DNA of 58,470 bases from Natrarchaeobius chitinivorans (GTDB lineage: Archaea > Halobacteriota > Halobacteria > Halobacteriales > Natrialbaceae). The notes under the pieces were generated by a model. It did no database searches. It was not told where the DNA came from and saw only the letters and a list, made by a program, of their open reading frames with translations. Where the stretch lies: positions 1 to 58,470 of the forward strand of contig NZ_REGA01000024.1 of assembly GCF_003841505.1 (NCBI RefSeq), read 5' to 3'. Shown piece by piece: positions 48,130 through 58,318 of this stretch. Position 1 is the first letter of the stretch, and each line of letters starts with the position of its first letter. The position numbers and the translations under genes were made by a program.

Positions 48130-49467
48130 ATGACTGCAGTCGGTATCGACGCCATCGAAATCTGGACCGGGAACCTCAAGCTCGACTTGCCCGGGACGTT
48201 CGCCCCCGAGAAGGGCGAGGACCCGGAGAAGTACACGAAAGGGCTCGGCCTCAACGCGAGTTCGTTCCCCGACAGCTACGAGGACATCGTCACGATGGGA
48301 GCGAACGCCGCCCACCGACTGATGGAGCGCAAGGGCCTCGAGCCCGACGACATCGGTCGGATCGACGTCGCCACCGAGAGCTCGTTCGACAACTCGAAGC
48401 CGGTTTCGACGTACGTCGCAGGCTGTCTCGAGCAGGTGTACGACGGCGACTTTCACCACGCGAACAAGGGAGAGCGGAAGTTCGCCTGCATCGCGGGCAC
48501 TCAGAGTCTGGACGACGCCTACAACTGGATCCGCGCGGGTCGACACCGGGGCCGCTCGGCGCTCGTGATCGCGACGGACACGGCGCTGTACGCTCGCGGC
48601 GACGCCGGCGAGGCGACCCAGGGTGCGGGTGCCGTGGCGATGTTGATCAGCGAGGATCCCGACCTCGTCGAGCTCTCGACCGAACAGGGGTACGGCTCGG
48701 CCGACGAAACCGACTTCCTCAAGCCCAACCAGCAGTTCCCCTCCGTCGACGGCAAACGTTCCGTGCAGGTCTACCTCGCTCGCATGCGCGAGGCGCTCGA
48801 GGATTACGAGAGCGTCGCGGGCGACGTCCACCCCGACGACCTCGCGTACATCCCGTTTCACACGCCGTTTCCGGGAATGGTCCGGAAAGCCGGCCTTCTC
48901 GGATACCGTCACATCACCCGCGAGACGTCCCTCGAGGACGACCTCGCCGACGAGATCGGTAGACAGCCCCGGGAAGAGGCGTTCGACGACGAAGACGCGT
49001 TTCGCGATGCACTTCGCGAGTACATGGACGCGCTCAAAGGAACCGACCAGTACCGGGAGTGGTACGCCGAAACCATCGAGCCGACGTTGTCGCTCTCGCG
49101 GGAGGTCGGAAACTGGTACACCGGCTCGGTCCACCTCGCTCGCGTGAGCGCGCTCAAAACCGCCCTCGAGGCGGACCGCGAGCTGACCGGCGAGACGCTG
49201 CTGGTCGGCTCCTACGGCAGCGGCGCACAGGCCGAGATCCACGCCGAAACGGTCAAGAGCGGCTGGAAGGACGAAATCGCGGCGTTGAACATCGACGAAC
49301 AGCTCGAGGATCGCTACGACATGAGCTGGGCGGACTACGAGGAGGTCCACGACGTTCACAACCACGAGATGGACGTCGACGTCGAGGAGTTCACGACGCC
49401 CGAAGCGGAGTTCGTCTTCGACGGCTGGGGCCGGATGGGCGAGCGAAAGTACCGCTACGTCGAGTGA
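48130..49467 (+). CDS. hmgS: Hydroxymethylglutaryl-CoA synthase
   Basis: A 445-residue enzyme of the mevalonate route to archaeal isoprenoid lipids: it condenses acetyl-CoA with acetoacetyl-CoA. Start ATG 48130 gives MTAVGIDAIEIWTGNLKLDL. Family marks are ATESSFDNSKPVSTYV, the catalytic Cys120 in KFACIAGTQSLDDAYNWIRA, AGAVAMLISEDPDLVELS, YIPFHTPFPGMVRKAG (catalytic His) and SYGSGAQAEIHAETV. Length is longer than the 350-residue thermophilic archaeal form and is closer to the bacterial-like form used by haloarchaea. The long upstream open frame is not part of the gene. Two tandem repeats follow the stop. Confidence 0.96.
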   Translation: MTAVGIDAIEIWTGNLKLDLPGTFAPEKGEDPEKYTKGLGLNASSFPDSYEDIVTMGANAAHRLMERKGLEPDDIGRIDVATESSFDNSKPVSTYVAGCLEQVYDGDFHHANKGERKFACIAGTQSLDDAYNWIRAGRHRGRSALVIATDTALYARGDAGEATQGAGAVAMLISEDPDLVELSTEQGYGSADETDFLKPNQQFPSVDGKRSVQVYLARMREALEDYESVAGDVHPDDLAYIPFHTPFPGMVRKAGLLGYRHITRETSLEDDLADEIGRQPREEAFDDEDAFRDALREYMDALKGTDQYREWYAETIEPTLSLSREVGNWYTGSVHLARVSALKTALEADRELTGETLLVGSYGSGAQAEIHAETVKSGWKDEIAALNIDEQLEDRYDMSWADYEEVHDVHNHEMDVDVEEFTTPEAEFVFDGWGRMGERKYRYVE

Positions 49468-49469
49468 AA

Positions 49470-49555
49470 CGGATCGGTGGAGGCCAATCTCGAGTGCTAC
49501 GGATCGGTGGGGGCCAATCTCGAGTGTTGCGGATCGGTGGTGGTCGACCCGGACG
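49470..49555. repeat. 30-bp tandem repeat, about 2.8 copies
   Basis: The unit begins CGGATCGGTGG and ends GGCCAATCTCGAGTG plus three bases. Copies start at 49470, 49500 and 49530; the third diverges after TGGTGG. The array begins 3 bp after the HMG-CoA synthase stop and may act in transcription termination or simply be a slippage product. Confidence 0.75.
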
Positions 49556-49659
49556 TGCCGCCGTGTTAGTCCGTTCGTCGAATTCGATTTCGGAGGCGAA
49601 ACGCACTACACCGTTCGCTCGCTAGAGAGGCCAACGGATACACTCGAGGAACAGATAGT

Positions 49660-50469
49660 ATGGATCCGCTCACACTGCTCGGTATCGACGTCGTCCTCTT
49701 CTTCGTCATCGGTCTCCTGGCCGGCGCACACTGTATCGGAATGTGCGGCCCGCTCGTGACGGTCTACGCGGGACGGATGGACGACGGGTCGGGAGATACA
49801 GCCACCGGTTCCGGCGGACGGACCGGGCACCTCACGACGTACGAGGTGCGACAACACGCGCTGTTCAACATCGGACGAACGGCGAGTTACACCCTCCTCG
49901 GCGGGGCGTTCGGCGCACTCGGCGGTGCGCTGTTCCTGACGACGGCCGAACTCACCCCGATCGTCGACCTCGCCCGAGGCGGCGTCGGTCTCGTCATCGG
50001 CGGCTTCGTCATCGCGACCGGCGTCTACTACCTGCTGGGGCGGACGACCGGCGGCGTCTCGATACCGGGTCTCGAGCGGATCACGGGCTGGCTCGTGGGT
50101 CACGTCGATCGGCTGGCGAACGGCCCCGGAATCGTCGGTCTGGGCGCGGCTCACGGTCTGCTCCCGTGTCCGGTTCTCTACCCGGCGTTTCTGTACGCGT
50201 TCGCGACGGGTTCGCCGACGGGTGGTGCCCTCGCACTGGCCGCACTCGGGATCGGCACGATCCCCGCCGTCTTCGCCTACGGGACAGTCATCGACGCCGT
50301 CGACGTCGTCCACCGCCGTCGCGTCCACCGACTGCTCGGCGTCGCGTTCGTCGTGCTGGGATACGTCCTGTTCGCCCACGGGTTGATGGCCCTCGGTGTC
50401 CACGTCCCACACCCAGAACTACCGTTCTACGACGGGATCGATGCACCCGGCGGACACGACCATCACTGA
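49660..50469 (+). CDS. SafE/TauE-like membrane protein (urease accessory UreH type)
   Basis: A 269-residue protein with six hydrophobic segments. It starts MDPLTLLGIDVVLFFVIGLL, then AGAHCIGMCGPLVTVYAG, the hallmark of the UreH/SafE-type domain that accompanies copper and cytochrome oxidase maturation genes. FNIGRTASYTLLGGAFGALG and AHGLLPCPVLYPAFLYAFAT are the second half's marks (a Cys in LLPCP). The C-terminus is His-rich (GGHDHH). The CxxxC and His motifs suggest metal, probably copper, handling. It lies 122 bp upstream of the FixI-type ATPase in the same direction, matching bacterial cco/fix clusters. Confidence 0.88.
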   Translation: MDPLTLLGIDVVLFFVIGLLAGAHCIGMCGPLVTVYAGRMDDGSGDTATGSGGRTGHLTTYEVRQHALFNIGRTASYTLLGGAFGALGGALFLTTAELTPIVDLARGGVGLVIGGFVIATGVYYLLGRTTGGVSIPGLERITGWLVGHVDRLANGPGIVGLGAAHGLLPCPVLYPAFLYAFATGSPTGGALALAALGIGTIPAVFAYGTVIDAVDVVHRRRVHRLLGVAFVVLGYVLFAHGLMALGVHVPHPELPFYDGIDAPGGHDHH

Positions 50470-50533
50470 CGCATCGACTCCTCGGGAATCACCGTCGCTC
50501 GAGGAGCGCGCCACGGATCGAATCGGCGGTGAC

Positions 50534-50581
50534 GATCACTGAACACACGGATCACTGAACACACGGATCACCGAACGCACG
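50534..50581. repeat. 16-bp tandem repeat, three copies
   Basis: The unit GATCACTGAACACACG occurs at 50534 and 50550 without change and at 50566 as GATCACCGAACGCACG. The array ends 10 bp before the ATPase ATG, so it fills the promoter and leader region of that gene. Confidence 0.8.
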
Positions 50582-50591
50582 GACATACACG

Positions 50592-53075
50592 ATGACGGAC
50601 GAACCAACCGCCGAAACCGGCTGCACGCTCTGTGACCTTCCGGTCGAGGGAAGCAACGTCGTCGCCGACGGGGAGCCGTTTTGCTGCGTCGGCTGTCGCG
50701 ACGTCTACGACGCACTCGGCGACGTCGAAGACGTCGACGCCGACGACGTCCGCGAGGCTCGAGGGCGGGACCAGGCGGCGGAAGAACCCCCCTCGAGTGG
50801 CGACCCCGACCACGACGCCTCGTTCCTCGAGGTCAGCGGGATGTACTGCGTGACCTGTGAGGCCTTTATCGAGTCCGTCGCGACGGCGACCGACGGCGTC
50901 AGCGCCGCGAGCGCGAGTTACGTCACCGACACCGTCCGGATCGATCACGACCCCGACCGTGTTTCGCTCGAGGAGGTCAAAGACGAGATCAGTCGACTCG
51001 GATACAGCGCCTACGGCCGCGAGGACGCGGTCAGTCGACGGCGGGCCGACAACTGGGAGATGGGGCGGATCGCCGTCGGCGTCCTCATGGGGATGATGGT
51101 GATGCTCCAGTACGTCGTCCTTATCTACCCGATCTACTTCGGCGGACTGTTCTACGACGACCAGACGGCGGCGTTTCTCGAGGCGACGCTGGCGAGCCAT
51201 CGCGCGACGCCGTTTTACGTCGTCATCGGTGCCCTGACGACGATCGTCCTCGGCGTCACCGGCAAACCGATCCTCCAGGGTGCGTACGTCGGGATCAAGA
51301 CCCGATCGCCGAACATGGACCTGCTGGTCGCGATCGCCGCCGTCAGCGCCTACCTCTACAGCACGCTCTCGATCGCCGTCGGCGGACCGCACATCTACTA
51401 CGACGTCACCGTCGCGATCGTCGTCATCGTCACCGTCGGCGGCTACTACGAGTCGACGCTCAAACGCGAGGCGACCGAACGGCTCTCGGATCTCACCGCG
51501 GTACAGGTCGAGGAGGCTCGCCGTGTCGGTGCCGACGGAGCGCACGAAGACGTCGACGTCTCGGATCTCGAGGTCGACGACCGAGTGCTGGTCCGGGCCG
51601 GCGAACGAGTCCCGATCGACGGCACCGTGGTCGACGGCGAGGCCGCGGTCGACGAGGCGGTCGTCACCGGCGAATCGCTCCCCGTCTCGAAGGAAGCCGG
51701 CAACGACGTCGTCGGCGGTTCGCTGGTCGCGGAAGGAGCGATAACGGTCCGCGTCGGTGAGGACGCGACGAGCACGCTCGATCGCATCAGCGAACTCGTC
51801 TGGGACCTCCAGAGTTCGAGTCACGGCATCCAGAAACTCGCCGACAAACTCGCGACGATATTCGTCCCGCTCGTCCTGGTTCTCGCCGTCGTCGTCACCG
51901 CGATATACCTATTCGTACTCGGGGCGGGCATCGCCGACGCCCTGCTCGTCGGGCTCACGGTACTCATCGTCTCCTGTCCGTGCGCGCTCGGGCTCGCGAC
52001 GCCGCTCGCGGTCGCCGCCGGCATCCGCGACGCCCTCGAGCGCTCGATCGTCGTCTTCGACGACAGCGTCTTCGAGCGGATCCGCGACGCCGACGCCGTC
52101 GTCTTCGACAAGACCGGCACGCTGACGACCGGCGAGATGAGCCTCGTCGACGCCGACGTCCCGGCAGACCTCTTAGAGCGGGCGGCGCTCCTCGAGCGAC
52201 GGTCGGCACACCCGGTCGGTGAAGCCATCGCCGCGGCGAGGCCGATCGCCGACGGCGGTGGACTGACGCCGCCCGCCGGGACGAGTTCGCAGGCGGCCGA
52301 GGACGAACCGTCGACGGCTGCGCCCGACGACGAAGACCGGGTCGAGTCCTTCGAGAGCCACCGAAACGGCGTCTCCGGCGTCGTCGACGGCGACGAGGTC
52401 GTCGTCGGACATCCGGACCTGTTTCGGGACGTGGGCTGGGAGGTTCCGACCGAGATTCTCGAGCGGGTCGACGAGGAGCGAGAAACCGGCCGAGTTCCGG
52501 TCGTCGTGGGTCGTGAGGGCGTCGCCGAGGGCGTCCTCGTCGTCGGCGACGAACTCCGGGACGGCTGGGAGGAGACGCTGACGGCCATCGCCGACGCGGA
52601 CGCCGAGGTCGTCGTCCTCACCGGCGACGACGCACGGGCGACGGGGAAGATCCGCGAGCATCCGGCCGTCGACCGGGTGTTCGCGGGCGTCCCGCCCGAA
52701 GGCAAAGCCGAGACGGTCGATCGGCTCGGTCGCCGCGGGCGAACGGTCATGGTCGGCGACGGCACCAACGACGCGCCGGCGCTCGCGGCCGCCGACCTCG
52801 GCATCGCACTCGGCGGCGGGACGGCGATGGCCGCCGACGCGGCCGACGTAGCGCTGGTCGACGACGACCTCGGCTCGGTCGAAACCGTCTTCGAACTCGC
52901 TCGAGCGACCGATCGGCGGGTCAAGGGCAACGTCGGCTGGGCGTTCTGTTACAACGCGATCGCGATCCCGCTCGCCGTCACGGGACTGCTCAACCCGCTG
53001 TTCGCCGCGATCGCGATGGGCGCGAGCAGCCTGCTCGTCGTCACCAACTCCTCGCGCTCGTTGCTCGAGGAGTGA
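50592..53075 (+). CDS. Heavy-metal P1B-type ATPase, FixI/CcoI-like (copper)
   Basis: An 827-residue ATPase. The N-terminus carries a zinc-finger-like metal domain, CTLCDLPVEGSNV and FCCVGCRDVYDALG, typical of FixI/CcoI proteins, followed by an HMA domain with GMYCVTCEAFIESV. Eight membrane helices include the CPC motif VSCPCALGLATP (Cys462, Pro463, Cys464). Catalytic motifs are TGES, DKTGTLTTGE (Asp506), SAHPVGEAI (HP locus) and GDGTNDAPAL. An acidic insert of about 35 residues (SQAAEDEPSTAAPDDEDR) sits in the nucleotide-binding domain. Together with the SafE-like gene it probably delivers copper for cytochrome oxidase assembly; no oxidase genes are in the window. Confidence 0.94.
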   Translation: MTDEPTAETGCTLCDLPVEGSNVVADGEPFCCVGCRDVYDALGDVEDVDADDVREARGRDQAAEEPPSSGDPDHDASFLEVSGMYCVTCEAFIESVATATDGVSAASASYVTDTVRIDHDPDRVSLEEVKDEISRLGYSAYGREDAVSRRRADNWEMGRIAVGVLMGMMVMLQYVVLIYPIYFGGLFYDDQTAAFLEATLASHRATPFYVVIGALTTIVLGVTGKPILQGAYVGIKTRSPNMDLLVAIAAVSAYLYSTLSIAVGGPHIYYDVTVAIVVIVTVGGYYESTLKREATERLSDLTAVQVEEARRVGADGAHEDVDVSDLEVDDRVLVRAGERVPIDGTVVDGEAAVDEAVVTGESLPVSKEAGNDVVGGSLVAEGAITVRVGEDATSTLDRISELVWDLQSSSHGIQKLADKLATIFVPLVLVLAVVVTAIYLFVLGAGIADALLVGLTVLIVSCPCALGLATPLAVAAGIRDALERSIVVFDDSVFERIRDADAVVFDKTGTLTTGEMSLVDADVPADLLERAALLERRSAHPVGEAIAAARPIADGGGLTPPAGTSSQAAEDEPSTAAPDDEDRVESFESHRNGVSGVVDGDEVVVGHPDLFRDVGWEVPTEILERVDEERETGRVPVVVGREGVAEGVLVVGDELRDGWEETLTAIADADAEVVVLTGDDARATGKIREHPAVDRVFAGVPPEGKAETVDRLGRRGRTVMVGDGTNDAPALAAADLGIALGGGTAMAADAADVALVDDDLGSVETVFELARATDRRVKGNVGWAFCYNAIAIPLAVTGLLNPLFAAIAMGASSLLVVTNSSRSLLEE

Positions 53076-53196
53076 TTTCGCCGCGTTAACGCGGAGGAGG
53101 CCAACAGTCGCCGGATCTACTGGGGAGCCACATGTCGGCGCACCGCCATCGGCTCGTATCACGGGACTAATTGGTCGGGGACACGTACCGCCCCTT

Positions 53197-54546
53197 ATGG
53201 CTGATCGGACCGGTGCGAGAGGGTGGTTCTCCGACCGAACCGGGCTGACCGCAATCGCAGTCGCCAGCGGAGGGCTCGCCGCACTCATCGTCCTCCCGTA
53301 TCTCCAGTACGTTCTACTCGGGGTCGTCCTCGCGTACATTTTGATGCCGGCCCAGCGCCGCCTCGAGCCGTACGTCGGTTCGATGGTGGCTGCGCTTACG
53401 CTCGTCGCCGTCGCGATTCTCGCTATCTTGCTGCCGCTCGCGTACGTCCTCGCGATCGCCCTCGGGGAAGCACTCGAGATACTCACTGCGATCCAGGAAG
53501 GGACACTCGGCGTCGAAGCCGTCGAGTCCAGACTCGAGACGACGGGATACGCGATCGATCTCGTCGAGATGTACGAGACGTATCAGGAGCCGATCGAGAC
53601 CGGTCTTCAGGGGCTCGCGACCAGCGGGTTCGAGGTCGTCAGCGGACTTCCCGCAGTCCTCATCGGCCTGACGGTGACGCTGTTCGTTCTCTTCGCGCTG
53701 TTGCGAGACGGCGACGCGCTCGTGGCCTGGATTCGGCGGGTGCTGCCGGTCGACGACGAGATTCAGCAGGAACTCTATGCGGACCTGGATCAGCTCATGT
53801 GGGCGTCGGTGGTCGGCAACGTGGTCGTCGCGGCGATTCAGGCGGTGTTGCTCGGGATCGGGCTGGCGGTGCTCGGCCTCCCGGCGGTGATCTTTCTCAC
53901 CGTCGCGACGTTCGTTCTCGCGTTGCTTCCGCTGGTCGGCGCGTTCGGCATCTGGGTGCCGGTAACCCTCTACCTGCTCGCGGTCGGACGTCCCCTCGAG
54001 GCGGGGGCACTCGCGATCTACGGCTCGCTCGTCAGCGCTTCAGACACCTATCTCCGCCCGGCGCTCATCGGGCGGACGAGCGCCTTTAACTCCGCGATCG
54101 TCGTCGTTGGCATCTTCGGCGGGATCGTCGTCTTCGGGGCGGTCGGCCTGTTCATCGGCCCCGTTATTCTCGGGGGTGCGAAACTGACGCTCGACGCCTT
54201 CGCTCGAGAGCGGGCCGACGGCGTCGGTGATCGCGGAGAAAGCGATGCTGACCCACTCGAGGCGACCGATACCGATACGGAGGGGGCGGCCGGAGCCGAG
54301 TCGACGGCGTCGGACCGGGCCGACGGCGATGGGGCTGACGACGTCGATCCAACCGGATCGGACGATGGTGGCTCTTCCGAGGCCGACGATCCGGCAGTCG
54401 AGACGACCGGTGCCACGGGAGTCGCCTCCGAAACGGCACGTCGCGATGAGCGTCCTGATCTGCCCTCGAGCGACGACGGGAGCGACGACCAACAGGCGGA
54501 CGACCGCGACGACCCGTCGGACGACAGCCGAGACGGCACCGGCTGA
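53197..54546 (+). CDS. AI-2E family transporter
   Basis: A 449-residue protein of the AI-2E (UPF0118) family with about eight membrane helices: ALIVLPYLQYVLLGVVLAYI, VAALTLVAVAILAILLPLAY, ALTVLFVLFAL-like LTVTLFVLFALL, IQAVLLGIGLAVLGLPAVIF, VATFVLALLPLVGAFGIWVP and VVVGIFGGIVVFGAVGLFIG. The conserved central PVG-type turn reads LPLVGAFG. The last 110 residues are a disordered, very acidic tail (DDVDPTGSDDGGSSEADDP). The family exports small molecules or ions (some act as Na/Li/H antiporters); the substrate here is unknown. It starts 121 bp after the ATPase stop, same strand. Confidence 0.9.
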   Translation: MADRTGARGWFSDRTGLTAIAVASGGLAALIVLPYLQYVLLGVVLAYILMPAQRRLEPYVGSMVAALTLVAVAILAILLPLAYVLAIALGEALEILTAIQEGTLGVEAVESRLETTGYAIDLVEMYETYQEPIETGLQGLATSGFEVVSGLPAVLIGLTVTLFVLFALLRDGDALVAWIRRVLPVDDEIQQELYADLDQLMWASVVGNVVVAAIQAVLLGIGLAVLGLPAVIFLTVATFVLALLPLVGAFGIWVPVTLYLLAVGRPLEAGALAIYGSLVSASDTYLRPALIGRTSAFNSAIVVVGIFGGIVVFGAVGLFIGPVILGGAKLTLDAFARERADGVGDRGESDADPLEATDTDTEGAAGAESTASDRADGDGADDVDPTGSDDGGSSEADDPAVETTGATGVASETARRDERPDLPSSDDGSDDQQADDRDDPSDDSRDGTG

Positions 54547-54797
54547 GTCGGTGTCCTGAACCGGTTTCCTCAACCGATTTCCCGATCCCACAGACCGTTC
54601 ACGGTCAATCCAGAAACAGTCGATAGCGGATCGAACGAGACCACGGTCGGCCGCGCGACGGCCGGTCGCTGATCGACGCCCGGCAGAAAGGATGCGTTCA
54701 TTATTCCGGGGCCGCTAGCGACGACCATCGTGTCTGGGGCGGCCCATTCGCTCGAGAGGGGTCGATTCAGGCGGTCTCACGGAGCAACACTGCAACA

Positions 54798-56135
54798 ATG
54801 AACGAATCAGATACGACGGGGAGTCCGTACGCTCCCCACACGACAGACGAACGGACGGCGATGCTCGAGGCGGTCGGTGTCGAGAGCGTCGAGGATCTCT
54901 TCGACATCCCGCCGGACGTCGCGTTCGAGGGAGAGTACGGCATCGACGAGCGCACGGAACGGGAGACGCGGCGACTTGTTCGCTCGATTCTGGATCGCAA
55001 CGACGACCTCACGGAGTTGCTCGGACGCGGCCATTACGGCTACTACGTCCCCTCCGTCGTCGACCACCTCGCCGATCGCTCGGAGTTTCTCACCTCCTAC
55101 ACCCAGTACCAGCCCGAAGTCTCGCAGGGGTTCTTGCAGGCGCTGTTCGAGTACCAGTCGTTGCTGGTCGAACTCACCGGCCTCGAGGTCGTCAACTGCT
55201 CGATGTACGACGCCGCGACCGCACTCGGCGAGGCCGCCACGCTCGCGGATCGCGTCCGGGGTGTGTCCGGTCATCGCGTTCTGGTTCCCGACCTCCTGCT
55301 CGAGGGCCGGCGGGACACGCTCGAGAACTACGTCGCCGGAACGGACCTCGTCGTCGAGACGTACCCGACCGACGACGGCAACGTCGACGTCGACGAACTC
55401 GAGGACGCGATCGACGAGGACGTCGTCCTGGTCTACGCCGAGAACCCGACCGTCCGCGGGACGGTCGAGGAACGCCTCGAGACGGTTGGATCACTCGCCG
55501 GCGACGCCGACGCGCTGTTCGTCCTCGGGACCGACCCGATCGCGCTTTCGTTGCTCCAGCGGCCGGCGGACGTCGGCGCGGACGTCGTCGTCGGCGACGC
55601 GAGCGTCCTCGGGTTGCCGACGAGTTACGGGATGGGCCTCGGCCTGTTCGCGGTACGAGAGTCGTACCTCCGCCAGGTTCCCGGTCGGCTGGTCGGGGCG
55701 AGCGAGGATGCGACCGATCGGCGTGCGTACACGCTTACCTTGCAGACGAGAGAACAACACATCCGGCGAGAGCGGGCGACGAGTAACATCTGTACGAATC
55801 AGGCCTGGGTCGCCTTGCGGACCGCCATGCACGCCGCGGTGCTCGGACCCGAGGGCCTGGTCGACCTCGCGAAACGGGGTGTCACCGGGGCCGAAGCCCT
55901 CGCCGCACGCGTCGACGATCTCGAGGGTGTCGTCGCGCCGGTTCACGATCGCCGTCACTTCCGGGAGTTCGTCGCACGTGTGGATCGACCCGCCGACGCC
56001 GTCGCAGCGGACCTCGAGGATCTCGGTTTCGCGGTCCACGTCGTCGACAATCACGAGATCCAGCTGTGCGTCGCGGGCGTTCCAGACGATCGGATCGACG
56101 CGTTCGTCGACGCCTTCGCGGAGGTGGTTCGATGA
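54798..56135 (+). CDS. gcvPA: Glycine dehydrogenase (decarboxylating) subunit 1
   Basis: A 445-residue alpha subunit of the two-part P protein of the glycine cleavage system. It begins [20 protein letters not shown] and shows family marks [16 protein letters not shown] [60 protein letters not shown] and [20 protein letters not shown]. The subunit has the PLP fold but does not carry the PLP lysine, which sits in subunit 2. The stop overlaps the start of gcvPB by 4 bp (ATGA), so the two are translationally coupled. The other parts (GcvT, GcvH) are not in this window. Confidence 0.95.
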   Translation: MNESDTTGSPYAPHTTDERTAMLEAVGVESVEDLFDIPPDVAFEGEYGIDERTERETRRLVRSILDRNDDLTELLGRGHYGYYVPSVVDHLADRSEFLTSYTQYQPEVSQGFLQALFEYQSLLVELTGLEVVNCSMYDAATALGEAATLADRVRGVSGHRVLVPDLLLEGRRDTLENYVAGTDLVVETYPTDDGNVDVDELEDAIDEDVVLVYAENPTVRGTVEERLETVGSLAGDADALFVLGTDPIALSLLQRPADVGADVVVGDASVLGLPTSYGMGLGLFAVRESYLRQVPGRLVGASEDATDRRAYTLTLQTREQHIRRERATSNICTNQAWVALRTAMHAAVLGPEGLVDLAKRGVTGAEALAARVDDLEGVVAPVHDRRHFREFVARVDRPADAVAADLEDLGFAVHVVDNHEIQLCVAGVPDDRIDAFVDAFAEVVR

Positions 56136-57670
56136 CGGGCGACGCCCCCGAACCGACCGGCGACGACCGCGTCCGGTACGACCAGGCACGGTACGTCGAG
56201 GACGGCCAGTACGAACCGCTGCTCTCCGAGAAGGACCTGACGCGGGTCGAAATCGACGAGAGCGACTCGCCGCTTCCGGACGATCTCACCCGCGAGTCGG
56301 TCGAACTCCCGAACCTCTCGGAACCCGAACTGGCTCGCCACTACACGCGACTCTCCCAGATGATCTACGGGATCGACAGCGGGCCGTATCCGCTCGGCTC
56401 CTGTACGATGAAGTACAACCCGAAGTTCACCGAGGACGTCGCGGCGCTCCCGTCGGCGAGCGTCCACCCCGACCGTTCCGAGCGGTCGGTCCAGGGAACT
56501 CTCGAGTTACTCCACCGGCTCCAGGAGTTCCTGGGACGGATCGGCGGAATGGACGCAGTCACGCTCCAGCCACCCGCCGGGGCGGCCGGCGAGTTCGTCG
56601 GGATTCGGATCGCATCCGCGTACCACGAGCACAACGACGAATCCCACCGCGACGAGGTCATCATCCCGGAAAGCGCCCACGGAACGAACTTCGCGACCGC
56701 CGCCCTCGGCGGCTACGACGTCGTCTCCCTGCCCAGCGACGACGACGGCCGGGTCGACCTCGAGGCGCTCGAGGCCGCCCTCTCCGAGAACACGGCGGCG
56801 CTCATGCTCACGAACCCGAACACGCTCGGGTTGTTCGAACGCGACATCACGGAAATCGCCGAGATGGTCCACGAGGCGGGCGGATTGCTCTACTACGACG
56901 GAGCGAACTTGAACGCCCTGCTCGGGCGCGCTCGACCGGGCGACATGGGATTCGACGTGATGCACTACAACGTTCACAAGACGTTCGCGACGCCACACGG
57001 CGGCGGCGGTCCCGGTGCCGGGCCGGTCGGCGTCGTCGAGGAACTCACCCCGTTCCTTCCTGCTCCCAGGGTACGCGAAGCCGTCGACTCGAGGGGCGGT
57101 GACGGGAACGAGAACGGCAGCCGCGGCGACGAGCCTGCGTACGAACTGTTCGATCCCGAGCACACGATCGGCACGGTCCACGGCTACCAGGGCAACTGGC
57201 TCGTCCTCGTGAAGGCGTTCGCGTACATCGCGAGGCTGGGCGACGGCGGACTCGAGGACGCGAGCGCGAAGGCGGTGTTGAACGCGAACTACCTCGCGAG
57301 CCGGATCGACTACGACGTCCCGTACGAACCGTTCCACCACGAATTCGTCGCCAGTGCCGGCGAACAGGACGCGGCCGACGTCGCCAAACGGATGCTCGAT
57401 TACGGCGTCCACCCGCCGACGACCAAGTGGCCCGAAATCGTCCCCGAGGCGCTGATGACCGAACCGACGGAAGTCGAGAGCAAGGCCACGCTCGACCGCC
57501 TCGCTGCCGCCTTCGACGCCGTCGCCGGGGAGGGAGACGAGACGCTCGAGGCAGCACCCGAGCGGACGACTGCCAGACGCATCGACCAGACGTCGGCAGC
57601 CCGGAATCCGTCGCTGTCGTGGCAGGCGCTCGATCCCGATTCCGACGCGGACGGCGGCGACGAGAACTGA
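56132..57670 (+). CDS. gcvPB: Glycine dehydrogenase (decarboxylating) subunit 2
   Basis: A 512-residue beta subunit. From ATG 56132 it reads [20 protein letters not shown]. Family marks are [75 protein letters not shown] and the PLP-lysine motif [20 protein letters not shown] with Lys283. With GcvPA it decarboxylates glycine and passes the aminomethyl group to the lipoyl arm of GcvH. The region [20 protein letters not shown] is an acidic insertion specific to haloarchaeal forms. No further gene of the pathway follows. Confidence 0.95.
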   Translation: MTGDAPEPTGDDRVRYDQARYVEDGQYEPLLSEKDLTRVEIDESDSPLPDDLTRESVELPNLSEPELARHYTRLSQMIYGIDSGPYPLGSCTMKYNPKFTEDVAALPSASVHPDRSERSVQGTLELLHRLQEFLGRIGGMDAVTLQPPAGAAGEFVGIRIASAYHEHNDESHRDEVIIPESAHGTNFATAALGGYDVVSLPSDDDGRVDLEALEAALSENTAALMLTNPNTLGLFERDITEIAEMVHEAGGLLYYDGANLNALLGRARPGDMGFDVMHYNVHKTFATPHGGGGPGAGPVGVVEELTPFLPAPRVREAVDSRGGDGNENGSRGDEPAYELFDPEHTIGTVHGYQGNWLVLVKAFAYIARLGDGGLEDASAKAVLNANYLASRIDYDVPYEPFHHEFVASAGEQDAADVAKRMLDYGVHPPTTKWPEIVPEALMTEPTEVESKATLDRLAAAFDAVAGEGDETLEAAPERTTARRIDQTSAARNPSLSWQALDPDSDADGGDEN

Positions 57671-57769
57671 TCGTCGGTTCCGCTGGCGGCGGTTAACGTG
57701 GATTTACGACCCCGAACTGGTAAGCCAAACGGATTCGAATATCGGCATGAGATCGTTTTTCGGCGACTG

Positions 57770-57849
57770 ATACGGGTTGGAATACCAGGTCACCCGAGAC
57801 CGCGGGACGGGACCCGGTCGCTTCGGAAATGACGGACAGCAGTCCGTAT
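57770..57849. repeat. Palindromic repeat element, copy D
   Basis: An 80-bp element starting ATACGGGTTGG and ending ACGGACAGCAGTCCGTAT. The ends match as inverted ATACGG/CCGTAT. The interior GACCGCGGGAC and TCGCTTCGGAAATGAC matches copy B. It begins at a TGATACGG motif, the same context as copies A and C. Confidence 0.7.
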
Positions 57850-57872
57850 GAAACGAAAAGAGTACGAGTCGA

Positions 57873-58052
57873 TTAGGCGTCGGCGCTCGAGTCGACCGTC
57901 GTTCCGTTGTCGCTGATGCGGACGAATCCGTACTCGCAGTCCGGACAGTGCCACTTGACCTTCTCGCCGAGGTGGAGCGTCGTACTCGCAGCACGGTAGA
58001 ACGTCTGCTCGTCCCCACACACGGGGCAGTCGTGGTCGAGTTCCATGGCCAT
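57873..58052 (-). CDS. Small zinc-ribbon protein
   Basis: A 59-residue protein starting at ATG 58050-58052 (MAMELDHDCPVCGDE). Two CxxC pairs, CPVCGDEQTF and WHCPDCEYGFVR, form a zinc ribbon, and AASTTLHLGEKVKWH lies between them. It matches small haloarchaeal zinc-ribbon proteins of unknown role. A second ATG at 58044-58046 is also possible. It stands alone between copy D of the palindromic element and the IS66 end. Confidence 0.82.
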   Translation of the reverse strand: MAMELDHDCPVCGDEQTFYRAASTTLHLGEKVKWHCPDCEYGFVRISDNGTTVDSSADA

Positions 58053-58318
58053 GGTCGACGATAGCGAACGCACGGAGTTTAACCTACTGATTTCGTCAGT
58101 CTCCTCGAGAAACATCGCGACCGGCCGTCGGTACGTGGGTTCGGAGTTTACACGAAGGGTATGTGTTTAGCCCGAGCTGATTTCGGTACTGTCTCGTAGG
58201 AAGCGTTCAACGGACGCGATATGAACAGGCAGCAGACATCGGATACGACTCTCAGGGATGGGCTCCGCAGCGGAGTCCATCCCGTTGCCTCTGCTGTCAT
58301 ACCTGGTTGGTGGAGTCT

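Noticed and set aside
49470..50581. Tandem repeats as a CRISPR array
   Set aside because: The units are contiguous with no spacers and no cas genes are present.
54877..57102. 741-codon open frame across gcvPA and gcvPB
   Set aside because: Arg/Ser-rich shadow frame; both gcv genes are intact in another frame.
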